Made by a program: the position numbers and the translations under genes
Source of the DNA: Ceraceosorus guamensis
Taxonomy: Eukaryota; Basidiomycota; Exobasidiomycetes; Ceraceosorales; Ceraceosoraceae
Length of the DNA: 64,000 nucleotides
NCBI RefSeq assembly: GCF_003144195.1
Contig: NW_020290033.1
Location: 153,525 to 217,524 of the forward strand
Reading direction: 5' to 3'
In this document: positions 48,175-59,312 of the stretch, one piece after another
Numbering within the stretch: the first letter of the stretch is position 1
Layout: each line of letters starts with the position of its first letter
The notes under the pieces: model-generated
The model's input: only the letters and a program-made list of their open reading frames with translations
Database searches by the model: none
Told to the model about the DNA's origin: nothing

Positions 48175-50330
48175 ATGGCCAAGGGCAGTGGTGGCGATAG
48201 AGGGATCGCATCAGCTCGAAGCTCCCAGTTGGACGATGCAGAGACGTCAGGCGTCGAGGCTTCAGCAAGATCCATCAGGAGAGAAAGTGTGCGCAGCTCA
48301 ATCGAAAGTCAAAGAGGGAACGATGAGGTGGAGCAGGGAGAATTGGAATCGGAATCGGAGTCGGAATTGGAATCGGAAGAAGCTCATCTGGTCCCCTTTC
48401 CCAGACAAAAGGATCCCTCCAAACCTTTGCGACCCAATGGCTACGCTTCTAGAAGAGCTTTGAGTGGATTGCGAAGCTCTATAGCTGGTAAGGAAGGATT
48501 GCTACTCATTGGCACAGCTCAATTGTTGTACTCGTGAGTCGAGTCAAGCTGGGGCCACGCTCCGGGGTTCAGCAGGAGCAGAATGCGGATCTGATAGATC
48601 TGCCCCTATCCCTTTCTTTGTGCGTCAGGACCATGGCTTTGTTCTTCAAGCTGTTGCACGATCTACCAGAGGGTAGAGAGAATCCCATCTCTGCGCGTGA
48701 GTGCGCACGAAATGGCCCAAGATCGAGCCTTGTGCCCTCGTGCTGAGCTACAGATTCCTCTCCACCTCCCACCAGTTGAGGTCATCTTCATTCGCATGGG
48801 GTGAGTGGCTGCGTGGTTACGCATGCGATTGGCCCAATGTCCAACGCGCGCTCTATCTACGCTGACTCCAACTGAAATTCTCGCATGTTCGTTGCACAGT
48901 ATCACATACATAGGCTGCGTTAGCTACATGATGCTCAGCTCCACTCCTCATCCTTTCTTGGGTCCGCCAGAAGTCAGGTGGTTATTGCTACTTCGAGGCG
49001 CGGTGGGATTTGTAGGCTTGGGATCTTTTTACTACTCCTTGCAATATCTCAGCTTGAGCGATGCTACCGTCATCACTTTTCTCAGTCCGTTCGCTACCAG
49101 TTGGTTAGCTTGGGCGGTGCTGGGAGGTGAGTTGGCAATCTCTACCTCAAAGTGTCGGTACGATGCTCGGCTCGATCTTTGCCTCACACCAGCATCGATC
49201 ACTGTCCAACCACAGAATCTTTTTCCACGCGCCAAACGCTGGCAGGCATGGCATCGCTTGCTGGTGTGGTGCTCATCGCCAGGCCTTCCTTCTTGTTCGG
49301 CAAATTGGCAGACGATGAGCTCGAAATGCCAGTGGGTGACGAAGCGCTTCGAGCGCTTCAAATTTTGCATGCTAGCACCAGCAGCAGCTCTTCGACGCAA
49401 TCTGTCCTCGCAAGCTCCACATCGACATCGACTGCAAGCATCGCGTCGGCTACCATTGCAGTGCTGAGAAGTACCGGCGACCAGGCTAGACGAGCAGCAT
49501 TGGGCGCTCTGGTGGGATTTTTGGAGGGTAGAGATGAAAGGACAAGCCATGCTGCCTCCTCTCTCACCCCTCGCGACGAGATCACAGAGGAGCAAAGGCT
49601 GCTGGCAGTCTTGTGAGTCTTTGCCTTTCCGTGGCTCTCCAAGCAGATACAACGCACTTATGCGGAGTGGAAATCCTGGATGTCTTGCACACACCAGCGT
49701 GGCTCTAGCAGGTGTGCTGGGAAGTTCAGGTGCATACTGCACGATACGAGCGAGTGAGTTGGGCGCACATCATCGCCGCATCCTCTAGCATTTTGTGGTC
49801 TTTTCCTCTTCAATGTCTTCTATGCTGAACACGCCAAGCCAACCTTCTCGAACTGACCTAGTCGGTCATCGAGCAACAGCGACGCACAGCGTGGCCGCTT
49901 TCAGCGGTGCAGCAACCGTCGTGTCGGGCTTGTGGATGTTTTGTTCCGGCGTTGTATTTGTGGTGCCGCCCGGACTTGCATGGTGTGCCATGCTTCTAGC
50001 CATTGGGATCTTCGGACTGGGGGCGCAAGTGCTGGCCGCGATGGGTCTTCAAGTGAGTCAGGACACGTAATCGAACCTCGATCAATGCCCACGAGGCTCG
50101 TACCTCAATAACGCGTGCTGATACACATTTTCTCTTTGATGTGCACCATTCCCCACCCCCCGAATCAACAGAGGGAAAAAGCGGGAAGAGCAACTTCCAT
50201 GGTTTATACGCAGGCTATTTGGTCCACTGTTTATCAGCTCCTCATCCTCGGCACGCCCATGCAACCACTCAGTCTGGCGGGCTGTGCCCTCATCCTCGCT
50301 GCTGCAGCCTGGGTAGCCATCGGTAATTGA
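48175..50330 (+). CDS. DMT/EamA-type membrane transporter (SLC35G-like)
   Basis: Drug/metabolite-superfamily transporter with about ten membrane spans. The substrate is unknown. Eight exons (48175-48533, 48629-48696, 48776-48800, 48900-49126, 49216-49612, 49698-49753, 49862-50052, 50172-50330) give 493 residues in consistent phase. The first 115 residues are hydrophilic, with Glu/Ser repeats (ELESESESELESEEA). The first EamA repeat includes LLLIGTAQLLYSTMALFFKL, EVIFIRMGITYIGC (the exon encoding LEVIFIRM is only 25 nt), LRGAVGFVGLGSFYYSLQYL and DATVITFLSPFAT. A Ser/Thr-rich loop of about 110 residues separates it from the second repeat with VALAGVLGSSGAYCTIRA, WCAMLLAIGIFGLGAQ and a C-terminal span ending AAAAWVAIGN. 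Confidence 0.85.
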
Positions 50331-50692
50331 GATTGACCGCCTTGGGAGGGAAAGCTCGACTACGTATCAAAAGTGCAGGATGCTATCCACACTATTGCAG
50401 GCTTTTTTGCTGGCCAGCCATGTGTTCTGCCATGCGATAGCATTGGACGCTTCGCATCCATTTCACATGTTCTTTCAAACAACACTACACATTTGCCGCT
50501 TGAGAAATCGTGATCTCGGCCATCAAGCAATATCAGGCAACTCGTTTGGCCAGAATTTGTACATGTTGGTCGATCATGTGTGAATCGGGACTATGGTACA
50601 TGGTGTGTTGTGGGAGAGAGAGCATGGGCTCAGAAGACGCCCAAGCGCAGCTCTCATCTCGTCCATCGCAAGTCGCAAGTCGCAGCTCATGT
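50331..50692. other. Convergent 3' gap, transporter/USE1
   Basis: About 360 bases of 3' flank. No gene is supported. Confidence 0.6.
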
Positions 50693-52472
50693 TCACGTGA
50701 GTCGAATGAGCAAAAAGCAAAGGACCCAACTGATGCAGACGACAGTGACAGCTCCCAACGTAGCCCAACCCAATCCCCTAGCTTTCTTGGCATACTCTCC
50801 CAATCTTCCCCTAGTCCTAGTCATCACGTCCAAATTTCCCTGCAACTTTTCACCCGTACTCTCCAGCAACAATCGATCGCGCTCCAAAGCTTCACCGAAA
50901 GCTAAAGAGTTGGACTTGAGCACTCGAGCCATTCGCAAGAGTTCGGAAGTGAGGGAATCTTGAATCGCTCGGTCTGATGAAAGTTCTCCTTCCGCTTGCT
51001 GATCTTGGGAACTCGAAGCGTTCTTTTCGGCTTCGAGGCCTGAGGAGGATGACGATGCGGGTCGAATGCCTTCTCTTTCAATGCGTTCCATCTCCGCCAA
51101 CTTCGCTGCTTTTTCGTACTCGGCCCAATCATCCCTGTCCAACTCGTCCAGCTCTCCCCCAACGAGCTCATCATCATAAAGCGCTCTGCTCCTTTCCGGA
51201 TTCCTGTCGTGGTCCGTGATGGTGATGCTAGGCTGTCTACGGATCGTATGTTCGTTGGCCCAAGTGTCGGACCCCGCGCCCGAGAGAGCACCGCTTTTGC
51301 TGAGTGCGGGACTTAGATGAGTTCCTCCACTCGGGCTTCTCGACCCTTCCGCACCTAGCGGTACCTTGGGCAAGGATGGGGAAGAGGCCAAAGATGAGGA
51401 GTAAGAGACTGGACTTTGCACCTCCTCAGCGTCGATGTCGGAGTCCGTGTCGGAGGAAGAGAGTGATTGATCCGACTCGGATTCGGAAAGACCTGACATT
51501 AGGTATGAAACGAGAGTAGTTTGTCTGGCACTTGAGTCGGCTCGAGTCGCGACGCCGGAGGGCAAGGAGCGATTGACTGGGGAGCCTGTGCCAGTGCTAG
51601 ACCTGCTTTTGATGCTGAGATCCGAAGCTTGCGAGTGATCCCGGCTAGGCGTTGCAGAGGAGCGTTGCGAAAGAGACAAAGCCGAATCATTCGTGTGCTG
51701 CAGAATGGAAGATGATAAGCAGAGGGACAAAGACGCCAAGGCGGGGCTTTGCCACTGGTCGTTGCTCACCTGATCTTCGACGGAGTTCAGCGCTGCCGAA
51801 ATGGCATCGATGTAGATGCCAAGCACTTGGCTGGCATCGCCACGACTATGGTAATTGCTAGCGACGTGTCGAAGGGCGTGTTGCAAGGCCATTGTGAATC
51901 TGATATTTGTCCAGTTGACCTTCTGTCCTGCTTCAGCTTGATTGAGTGCTTCCATTGACAGAAGCAGACGTGGTCATCAGCACAGACTACCAAATGCTTG
52001 TGCGCAAGTGGCACTTACACGCGTATATGCTGATTCGCTCGTCTTGATGTACTAGAGCTGGCGCTGTGCGACGAAGCAGAGCAGTGCGGGTAGAGGCACT
52101 GCAGCGAGCAAATTTGCGGGCGAGATTCCAAAGCTCGTCGACATTTCCGGAAGCAGAAGCATAGGAGCTCGTACTTGCGCTGCTCGCCTGCGTCCTACTT
52201 CCATCCAGAGACCCCTGGTCGAATATCACCTTGACATGTTCACTCTCCCCTATCCGCTCTATGGTAGCGCTGCTTTGTGCAAGCTTCATAGCACGTCGCC
52301 GGAAAACGATTGCGTGCTTATTGGATGGTACGGACAAGTCGGAGCGCACATCGTACGTCTCTTCCGCGCCACGTCCTTGGACCTCGAAAGGGGGCCATGC
52401 TATAGCTTGGACATGACCGCAAACAGTGTCTCTCAGCGTTGGCGCAAATATCAGCAGTGTCGAAGCGGTCAT
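50693..52472 (-). CDS. USE1: USE1-like SNARE of Golgi-to-ER transport
   Basis: Tail-anchored ER SNARE that fuses COPI vesicles returning from the Golgi. Exons 52472-52019 and 51948-50693, joined across a 70-nt intron, give 569 residues. The last 100 residues match USE1: SELLRMARVLKSNSLAFGEA, then a coiled coil with a central polar layer and a C-terminal anchor (WATLGAVTVVCISWVLCFLL) with four residues after it. The middle is a long acidic and Ser-rich linker. The protein is more than twice the length of yeast or human USE1, and the N-terminal exon has no domain I recognise. The start is uncertain: the ATG at 52289 (MKLAQSS) is a shorter alternative. It shares a 470-bp divergent promoter with CDC73. 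Confidence 0.75.
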
Positions 52473-52649
52473 CGTTCGCCGTCAGTCTTGTAGAAGTGGT
52501 TCTGGTCAGGGATGGGTTCCGAGCGCCAAGGCTGACATTTGGGTCAAAGATGATGCTCCGAGGAAGGGAGTGAAGGTATGAAGCCATGCATGCGGCCTTG
52601 AGCGGGTTTGTGACGTGGATGTGTTCACGATCGATTTCGCTTGCAGAAT

Positions 52650-52680
<31 letters not shown>

Positions 52681-52940
52681 GGCACGCACCGGCCATGTAG
52701 AGGGTTGAGTGCGATGGATCACGTGCCCAACGTCGGCGCAGCACCATCCTCGATGAAATGTGTGCGTGGCTTGCATGCACAGGCTGACCTTGGTCCTCGC
52801 AGGATTCACTCAGCCTTTGCAAAGGACCACCTTCATCGCCATCTCATCGCAACCCGTGTCTGCCGATCTGGTGAGGCTGGGTCTTCTACACTCAACACTT
52901 CGCCTTGGCATCTAACCACCAAGGTTCGAGCGCTGCGAGC
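52473..52940. other. Divergent promoter region USE1/CDC73
   Basis: About 470 bases between two start codons. It holds a GCAC microsatellite and GATCACGTGCC near 52718-52728. No gene is supported. Confidence 0.6.
52650..52689. repeat. GCAC tetranucleotide microsatellite
   Basis: Seven perfect ACGC/GCAC units, then an interrupted copy with GGCAC. In the divergent promoter of USE1 and CDC73. Confidence 0.8.
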
Positions 52941-54922
52941 ATGTCGACGGCGACGACCGCACCCGACGCGCTCGACGCGCTGCTCGAGGTTCTCAGAGGG
53001 GGAGAAGCAGGGAGCGGTGTACAATGGCTAGACTCGTCGGGACAGCCAGTCAGCGCGGGCCCATCCAGCGTCTCTATCCGCCTATCCATCGGCTCATCAA
53101 GCAATGTCTTTCCTCGAGACGCACCCACTCGTCTCGCAAGAGATCGACCTACCATTCTCTCCTCCAATCCACTTCACACCCCTTCATCTTCTCCTCATTT
53201 ATTCCTTGCATTAGATATATTGGTTTTTGCAGCGTTGGAGCCGGAAGAATCCAATGCTGCATATCTGCTCAAGGCTAATAAGGTGATGCCTGGCAGATTC
53301 TTGAACGCTACCACCAGACCCGTCATCCTGGCTTATCTGATCAGGGCCGAAGGTTGCCCGCTTCTGCTCAGCAAGGAAGAAGCGGAAAGGCGAAAAGTGG
53401 CCTTGGAGAGCGGTGAGTAGCAAAGGTATCGTGCGCACAGTAGAGCAGAACAGGGCAGGACATCCGCATCCTCAGCATCGGCGAAACAAATAGAGCGAGA
53501 CGGCCAACTGACCCTCTTCCTCCTTGACGTGCACTCCAGCCGGCCCATCTACCACTCCGCCCGATTCACCTCCTCCATCCGTCGTCGCACTCTACAGCGG
53601 TGGTCTCAGCGCAGGAGCGGGCAGTGCGGGAAGCAGCAGCACGCTGAAGCGGACTCGAGGTCCCTACGTTGCTAACGCGACCGATGCGGCCTTCGTCAAG
53701 CGTCTGCGCACCTCTGGTCTGGAGGTACATCTGCGCACACGTTCCGACGTCCTTCGAGGCTCGGTAGGAGGCAACGTGGTCGACTTCTCTTCCATTCGAG
53801 AAAGCATCTCCGGGCTCGTGAAGAATGCCACTGGGGCGCACGCTAACGCCCAAGGAGGTGTGGGGGAAAAAGCGAATGGATCCAAAGCGCCTGCTTCTCG
53901 AAGTGCCCAAAGCGGCATCAATAGCTCCATCAATCCATCGGGCGCGCAAAAGAGAAGGAGGGGCGATCCGATCATTCTTCTTTCGAGCGCTCCTACAGCC
54001 CTAGTAGGCTTGTCCAACATCGAATCTCTTCTTGGCAAATCGCGTTTCATAACGCAGCAAGAAGCCAAAGCTGGTGGGATGGCACCTGGCATAGAAGGTA
54101 TGATCAGTCTTTACCATCCCATCTCTTCCAGTGCCGGTGCGGCTGCTTCCAACAAATCTGCAGCGAGCGCGGGAGGTAGCACGAACCCCGCGCGCGGACA
54201 GCGGTTCTTGGTTGTGGATTCCGTAGAGGCGCTCGGTAGATTGGGAAGCGGAGCGCAGGACGCCTGGGATAGGGTCGTAGCGGTCTTTACTACGGGTCAA
54301 TTGTGGCAATTCAAAGGGTACAGGACACAAGATCCCAAGGCGCTTTGGAGAGAGGGTGAGTGGCGAAGGTGCAAGACTCGGATCCTCTTTGTAGCATAGA
54401 GAGGCCATCGCGAGGAGGGTCTCTTGCCTGACAGAGATGGATGTTGGGATTGGGAGAAAAGCTGCGGATCTTGTGAGGAGGGCACACTGACGCGGACCCA
54501 TCGCTCCCTCGCGACTCTCCCCTTGCTTGACCTCATGCAACTTCCGTCTCGCCACGCCTTCCGGACCACTCTCCCGGTGCACCTCTTTGTCACGCACGAC
54601 AAAAAGTGATGGGAGTTTACGTGCGCTGGAGCAACGAGTCGCGCAATGGCAACGTGAAAGATTGGAACGTGACCGAGCTAGTTGTAAGTCTTGCGTCTCA
54701 TTCGGAATTTTCCAGCGAGTGCTCGCTTTGCTCACGCATCAATGAATACATTGCCCTACTTTGTGATGCTCGCTCTTGACGTACGCGCTACAACAGGTGG
54801 ATCTACACAAGAGACATTTGGATAAACAGCTCTCTACGCAATTTTGGAGAACTTTGGACAGCTGGATGGCTAGGAACAAACCGGAACTTTTGGGCAATCC
54901 GACGAGTTCTAGTGGGAGATGA
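52941..54922 (+). CDS. CDC73: Paf1 complex subunit Cdc73 (parafibromin homologue)
   Basis: Subunit of the Paf1 complex, which travels with RNA polymerase II and supports histone modification and elongation. Exons 52941-53412, 53540-54355, 54607-54683 and 54797-54922 give 496 residues. The N-terminal part (DALDALLEVLRGGE; LLKANKVMPGRFLNATTRP) fits the family. The C-terminal Ras-like domain shows DPIILLSSAPTALVGLSNIE, RFLVVDSVEAL, DAWDRVVAVFTTGQLWQFKG, GVYVRWSNE and NVTELVVDLHKRHLDKQLS, with FWRTLDSWM at the end. Intron 2 (251 nt) ends at an AAAAAG acceptor. This is the least certain junction, though the spliced protein matches the family. Confidence 0.9.
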
Positions 54923-55511
54923 GAGACGCACGAGGCCTACGTCGCGCGCCGCGATCGACCACGTAATGCAAAAGGTCTGCTCTTGCTTTACTCACTCTCC
55001 ACACCCGAGGTGTTTTGCGTTGTCCGTCTGTCGCATAATGCTACGTCGGAGGGAAGAAGAGCAGGAATTGCTATTTCTCAGTACCGCAACGGGTCGTGCA
55101 CACCTGTGATTAGCTCGCTCGGGCAAAACGCGCGCATGCACCGCTCTGGCCGGGTTCCGAATCATTGCGACAGGCGACTTTCCGCCTTGTTCCTCCCTTC
55201 TTGCCTGTCGCTGAGCACAAGGCTACGTACAAGCATCCGCAAAGACGAGCACCGGCGTAGGTCGGTGAAGCGCTTCTTGCAAGACGAGCGAAGAGGATCG
55301 ATGCATGTCAGGCGATGGCTGTAAAAAATACAATTCTGGAAGGGAGGTATGCGGGCGAAGCAGTTCAAAGTCGAGATTGATGTTGTGAGAGAATGGTGGA
55401 GGAGAGAGGAGAGGAGGCGAAATGATGGGAGCAAGATACCTTACTCTTGCCCCGTTTCTCTGATGACAATTTTGCCATTTGCGCGAGATGAAGCACATCG
55501 TCGAGCATAGG
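54923..55511. other. Convergent 3' gap after CDC73
   Basis: No gene supported in 590 bases. Confidence 0.6.
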
Positions 55512-58413
55512 CTAGACGAGAGGGCCAGCTGCAGTGCCGCTCGCAACCTCAGATCCCGCCGCCCTTCCAGCAACAGGCGCAGGAGTAGGAGGAGCTCCCG
55601 CTTGCCTCTCCCTCTGTCGATCTCGAGCACGTTCCCTCCTGATCTTCTCAATCAACCAGCTAGCATTGTCTCCTCTGGAAACCTTGAAGCTCCTGTACTG
55701 CTCCGGTCTGCTCGCGCAGTACCTTCTCGTCTCCGTCTCCCAGTCGATGAGGAGCTCGCTAGGAAGGAGCAGATCAAAGAGGTTCTGTTATGCGCAAAGA
55801 TGAACATTTGCGCATGAGCCCCCGATATGATTCAAGGAGCACAACTGGCCCAGCGCGGATACCTAGTAATGCTGATCCTTGAGATTCCTCTATTTCCCGC
55901 ACGCATCGCTGATCGACTCGTCCGCCCCGCACTCACCTGAGGATTCGCGTTCCTGTGGACCTCTTCAGTTCTTCGCTGACTGATCATAGCCTCGCTACCG
56001 TGCACACATTTCAACAAATCAGCGCTGCATGCCCCAAACGTGATCAACTTCCAACGAACGCATGTTGCTCATAAACTCACGTCAAATGTTCTCCATTAGC
56101 TCCCCAACTAGTCGCTTGTCTGCCGCCCAAGCCCATTCGATGATTTGACCTCATACCAAGCGCAGCACCACCCGAGACTGAAGTCGTAGCAGAGCTTCCA
56201 AAGCCGAGCGGTTTGGGCAAACCACTCATACTAGTCGTGCCAGTCCCTGCTTTCCTCTCTTCGTTCTGCCCATTCCTTCTCTGCGCCGCCGCCGCCGCCG
56301 CTTGGTCTTTTCTCTGTCCAGTCAATGCCGAAGAATCTTTGTTGGCCTGATTGGAGGCAGCGCTGCTCTTATTGGGAGTTCCGCTCGCACTCGTTCCGCC
56401 TTGCGTAGGAAGCCCGCCAAAAATGTTTGAAAAGGCTGCCATTCCTCCGCTTTTTCTCGGAGCTGGCAGCGAGGGCTTTTTTATCGCTGTAGAGGTCGAG
56501 GCGTTGGAGGTGGGCGCGTGGGTGCTGGATGCGCTGGCTATCGATTGCGTTAGGTGGCCGCCTGCTTTGCGAGGCAAAGGGAGCACGCCTGGTGCAGTCG
56601 TGCTAGTCCTAGAAGCACCAGCCCCGTGCGAAGTAGGTGTAGATACGGCAGAATTGTTCAACGGGGCTTTCAAGCCGCTCATGCTCTTCTTCTTTTTCAT
56701 CCCCTGCTCCACCTCTCTCTTGCTAGGCTTTTTCTCTTCGCCTTCCTCCTCCGAAAAGAGCGACTCTACCCTCTTTTTCTTACTCGCGCTAGGAGCTGCG
56801 CCTCGCCCAGTAGGCCCGCGTCGAGCTTCTTCTCTGTTTGCTTTCTTGCGCTTCGCAGGCACCCTTTCTTCTTCGTACGCATCCTCTTCATCCGACTCTT
56901 CCACACCCATCTCCAAATCAATCCCCTCATGGCGCGCCTCTTCATCCTGATAATCCCCACCATCCGAATCGGAATCTACTACCTTTTTCTTCTTTTTCTT
57001 TGACGCTACTTTTGATTGAATGGCAGGAGCCTCTGCATCTACGCTGGAGACGAGAGCGCCACGTTGAGTTGGTCTGCCAGTGACGAGACTCGATCGCGAT
57101 CGCCGTTTGGACACCATTGGACCTTCGTCTTCCTCTTCAGAAGCTCCGCTTTTGGCTTCCGCATCAGACAAGTCGCTCAGAGGAGAGGCGGACATTGACG
57201 CCGAGGTATTCTGTCCGCCTTCTGAAACAGCGCCATTCTCTCCGACCTTGTTCTTCCTGATGAGCTTGATCTTAAACTTGCGCTTCTCCTGCTCTGCAGT
57301 TCCATCCGCCTCTCTCAAAGGAGATTCCCTGTCAGTCTCCCTCGCTGCGCTCTTCTTCTTTGCGCTTCCACCCGCCGAGTCTCTTCTTCCCACAGCAGAA
57401 AGGCGCGCAGAAGCAGTATCAGACGCCCTCTGCTTATCCAGCACGAAGTTCTTGCCAGCATTTATTCTTCTTCCTCTTGCACTTCTCGGCGCGTCGTCCA
57501 TCTGTGTGTCGCGCGCCAACACTCCAGCCGAAGTCTCTGTAGCTTCGACTTCAGCTATGGGCTTCGATGACTTGACGGCACCGTCCACCGCATCGGCCGT
57601 GCTCGTACGACCCTTTTTGAGCTTGATCTTGCGTTGGGACACGCTGACTGGTTCCGCATGTTCTGTGGATTCAGGGCCTGCAAAATTGGCAGATGTGGAG
57701 CGTGAAGGAGCTTGATCGGGCATGCCTGGCGTAGCGGGAGGACCAGGCGTGAGAGGAGGGCTGAGTCTATTCCGATCCTCGAGCGATGCGCTGTCCATGC
57801 TCTGCGCAACTTCCTTCTCCTCATCCTTCCGCACATCCACTTGCAGCTTGCTCTTCCTTGCGCTGCTCCTAGATGGCGTGCTCGTCGTTTTGCCTTTCGC
57901 GTCCGACTTGGACCCAGGCGGATTGTCACCAAGAAGATCTTGCGCAGACATACGACCGGAGCTTCTCCTTCTCCTCTCCACTGCTGGTTGCTCAGCGCTC
58001 CCGTCTCTCTCCGCGTCGCGAGCGTCAAGGGGCACAGGCACTTCGGCCGGCTGTGTCGCATTGCCCCTCACACTGACCCTGCTGGGTCGACTGGCTTTGT
58101 TCCTGCCGTACGTGACCGGCTTGCTTGGAGAGGAGAGTGCAGCCGTCGCCTCCTTTTCCCTATCCACCGACACTCTTAGACTTTTACGTCGACCATGCTC
58201 GGGCGATGCGGATGCGGATGCAGAAGTCAAGGCAGATGCTGAAGCGGCAGATGTAGAAGCAGGGACAGCCTTAGTTGCTCTGCTTGGTTGCGCCTTGGAC
58301 AGGGTCTTGGCTGGCGATGTGTTGAGCTTGCCAGAGCCTTGCAAGGGAGACTTGGAGGCGGAAGGAGCATCGGACAAGTCGGAGAGATCCGAGTCTCCGT
58401 CTAGCGCGTCCAT
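55512..58413 (-). CDS. Unrecognised low-complexity nuclear-type protein
   Basis: Exons 58413-56081, 55994-55937 and 55784-55512 give 887 residues. I do not recognise the family. The first 690 residues are disordered: repeats of Ser/Ala, many Arg/Lys patches and acidic clusters such as DSDSDGGDYQDEE, with KKKKKK and PAKRKK runs that would serve as nuclear signals. The last 130 residues, encoded across all three exons, are compact and look conserved: EAMISQRRTEEVHRNANPQ, NLFDLLLPSELLIDWETETR, RYCASRPEQYRSFKVSRGDN and ASWLIEKIRRERARDRQ. Splicing in exactly these phases restores one continuous frame, which supports the gene model. The build resembles chromatin-complex subunits, but no assignment is made. 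It is divergent from TFG1, 900 bp away. Confidence 0.7.
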
Positions 58414-59312
58414 GGTGACTCCAGATCGCGAATACAGTCAAGAAGGTGCTCGAAGATTGTTGAAAAGGGTGGACTGGACACTTTCGCCAAGGCGCGATGA
58501 TGAAGAGTGGGAGCAGAATCACAAAGTAGCTGGATGCCGGGAGGTTTTGGCGAGGGAAGAGGGGCAAGCAATCTTGACTTCCTCTTGATCCTCGTGGCAT
58601 CTACACAGTCACAGTCTTGAGTACCAGATACGGGATAGGACGCCGGCGGCGCTAGTCACGAGTTTTGAGTGCCATGAATGACATGAATGAGTGAATCAAG
58701 AATCACCAATGAATGAATGGATGCTTACAAGCAGCATGCATGCTCGCACGCACACCCACGGTGGAGTGGGACGCGCATTGTGAGCATTGTGAGTGAGGAT
58801 TTGATCGGCCGAAGGCAGGCGACCATATCGAGCGTCACAGTCAATGTGCATCGCGCGAGTCTTGAGTCTGAGTTGTGTGCGCTGCATACAACATATGTGT
58901 CCGCCGTTACTCAGCCCTCTGACGCTCTCGCTCATGCCAGCTGATCGCATTCGTACATCTTCCGCTGACGGCATCAGGCACAGCACAGCACAGCACAGCA
59001 CAGCACAGCGAGGCTTCGAAGCGGACGATATCCACATCGACACTCCCAACTCAGACTCAGGATGACCTCTGCGCAACTCGAGTACCACGAGACTGGATGC
59101 TCCTAAGCACGCGCGATCAGTCCACCATCCACTACATTCTGGTCCTCATCCTAGCTGTATCTGACAGGCTGAGCTGAGCACACACTGCAGGCTGAGGCCT
59201 CAGCGTACAGCCGTACAGCACGAGCCATCAGTCTCTTGATAGGCTCGCCTCACACCTCAGAGAAGCCTGCCCGACACTGCTGCCGAGCAGTTCACGATCT
59301 CCGTCGCTCGAG
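58414..59312. other. Divergent promoter region, unknown gene/TFG1
   Basis: No gene supported. Contains GAGTC/CGTGA words at about 58608-58668 and 58820-58870 and a CACAG pentamer run at 58979-59008. Confidence 0.55.
58979..59008. repeat. CACAG pentanucleotide run
   Basis: Six tandem CACAG copies in the promoter region of TFG1. Confidence 0.75.

Noticed and set aside
57080-58588. Long plus-strand open frames opposite the unknown nuclear-type gene
   Set aside because: They are antisense shadows of a Ser/Ala-rich coding exon. Their translation is low-complexity Leu/Ser sequence.
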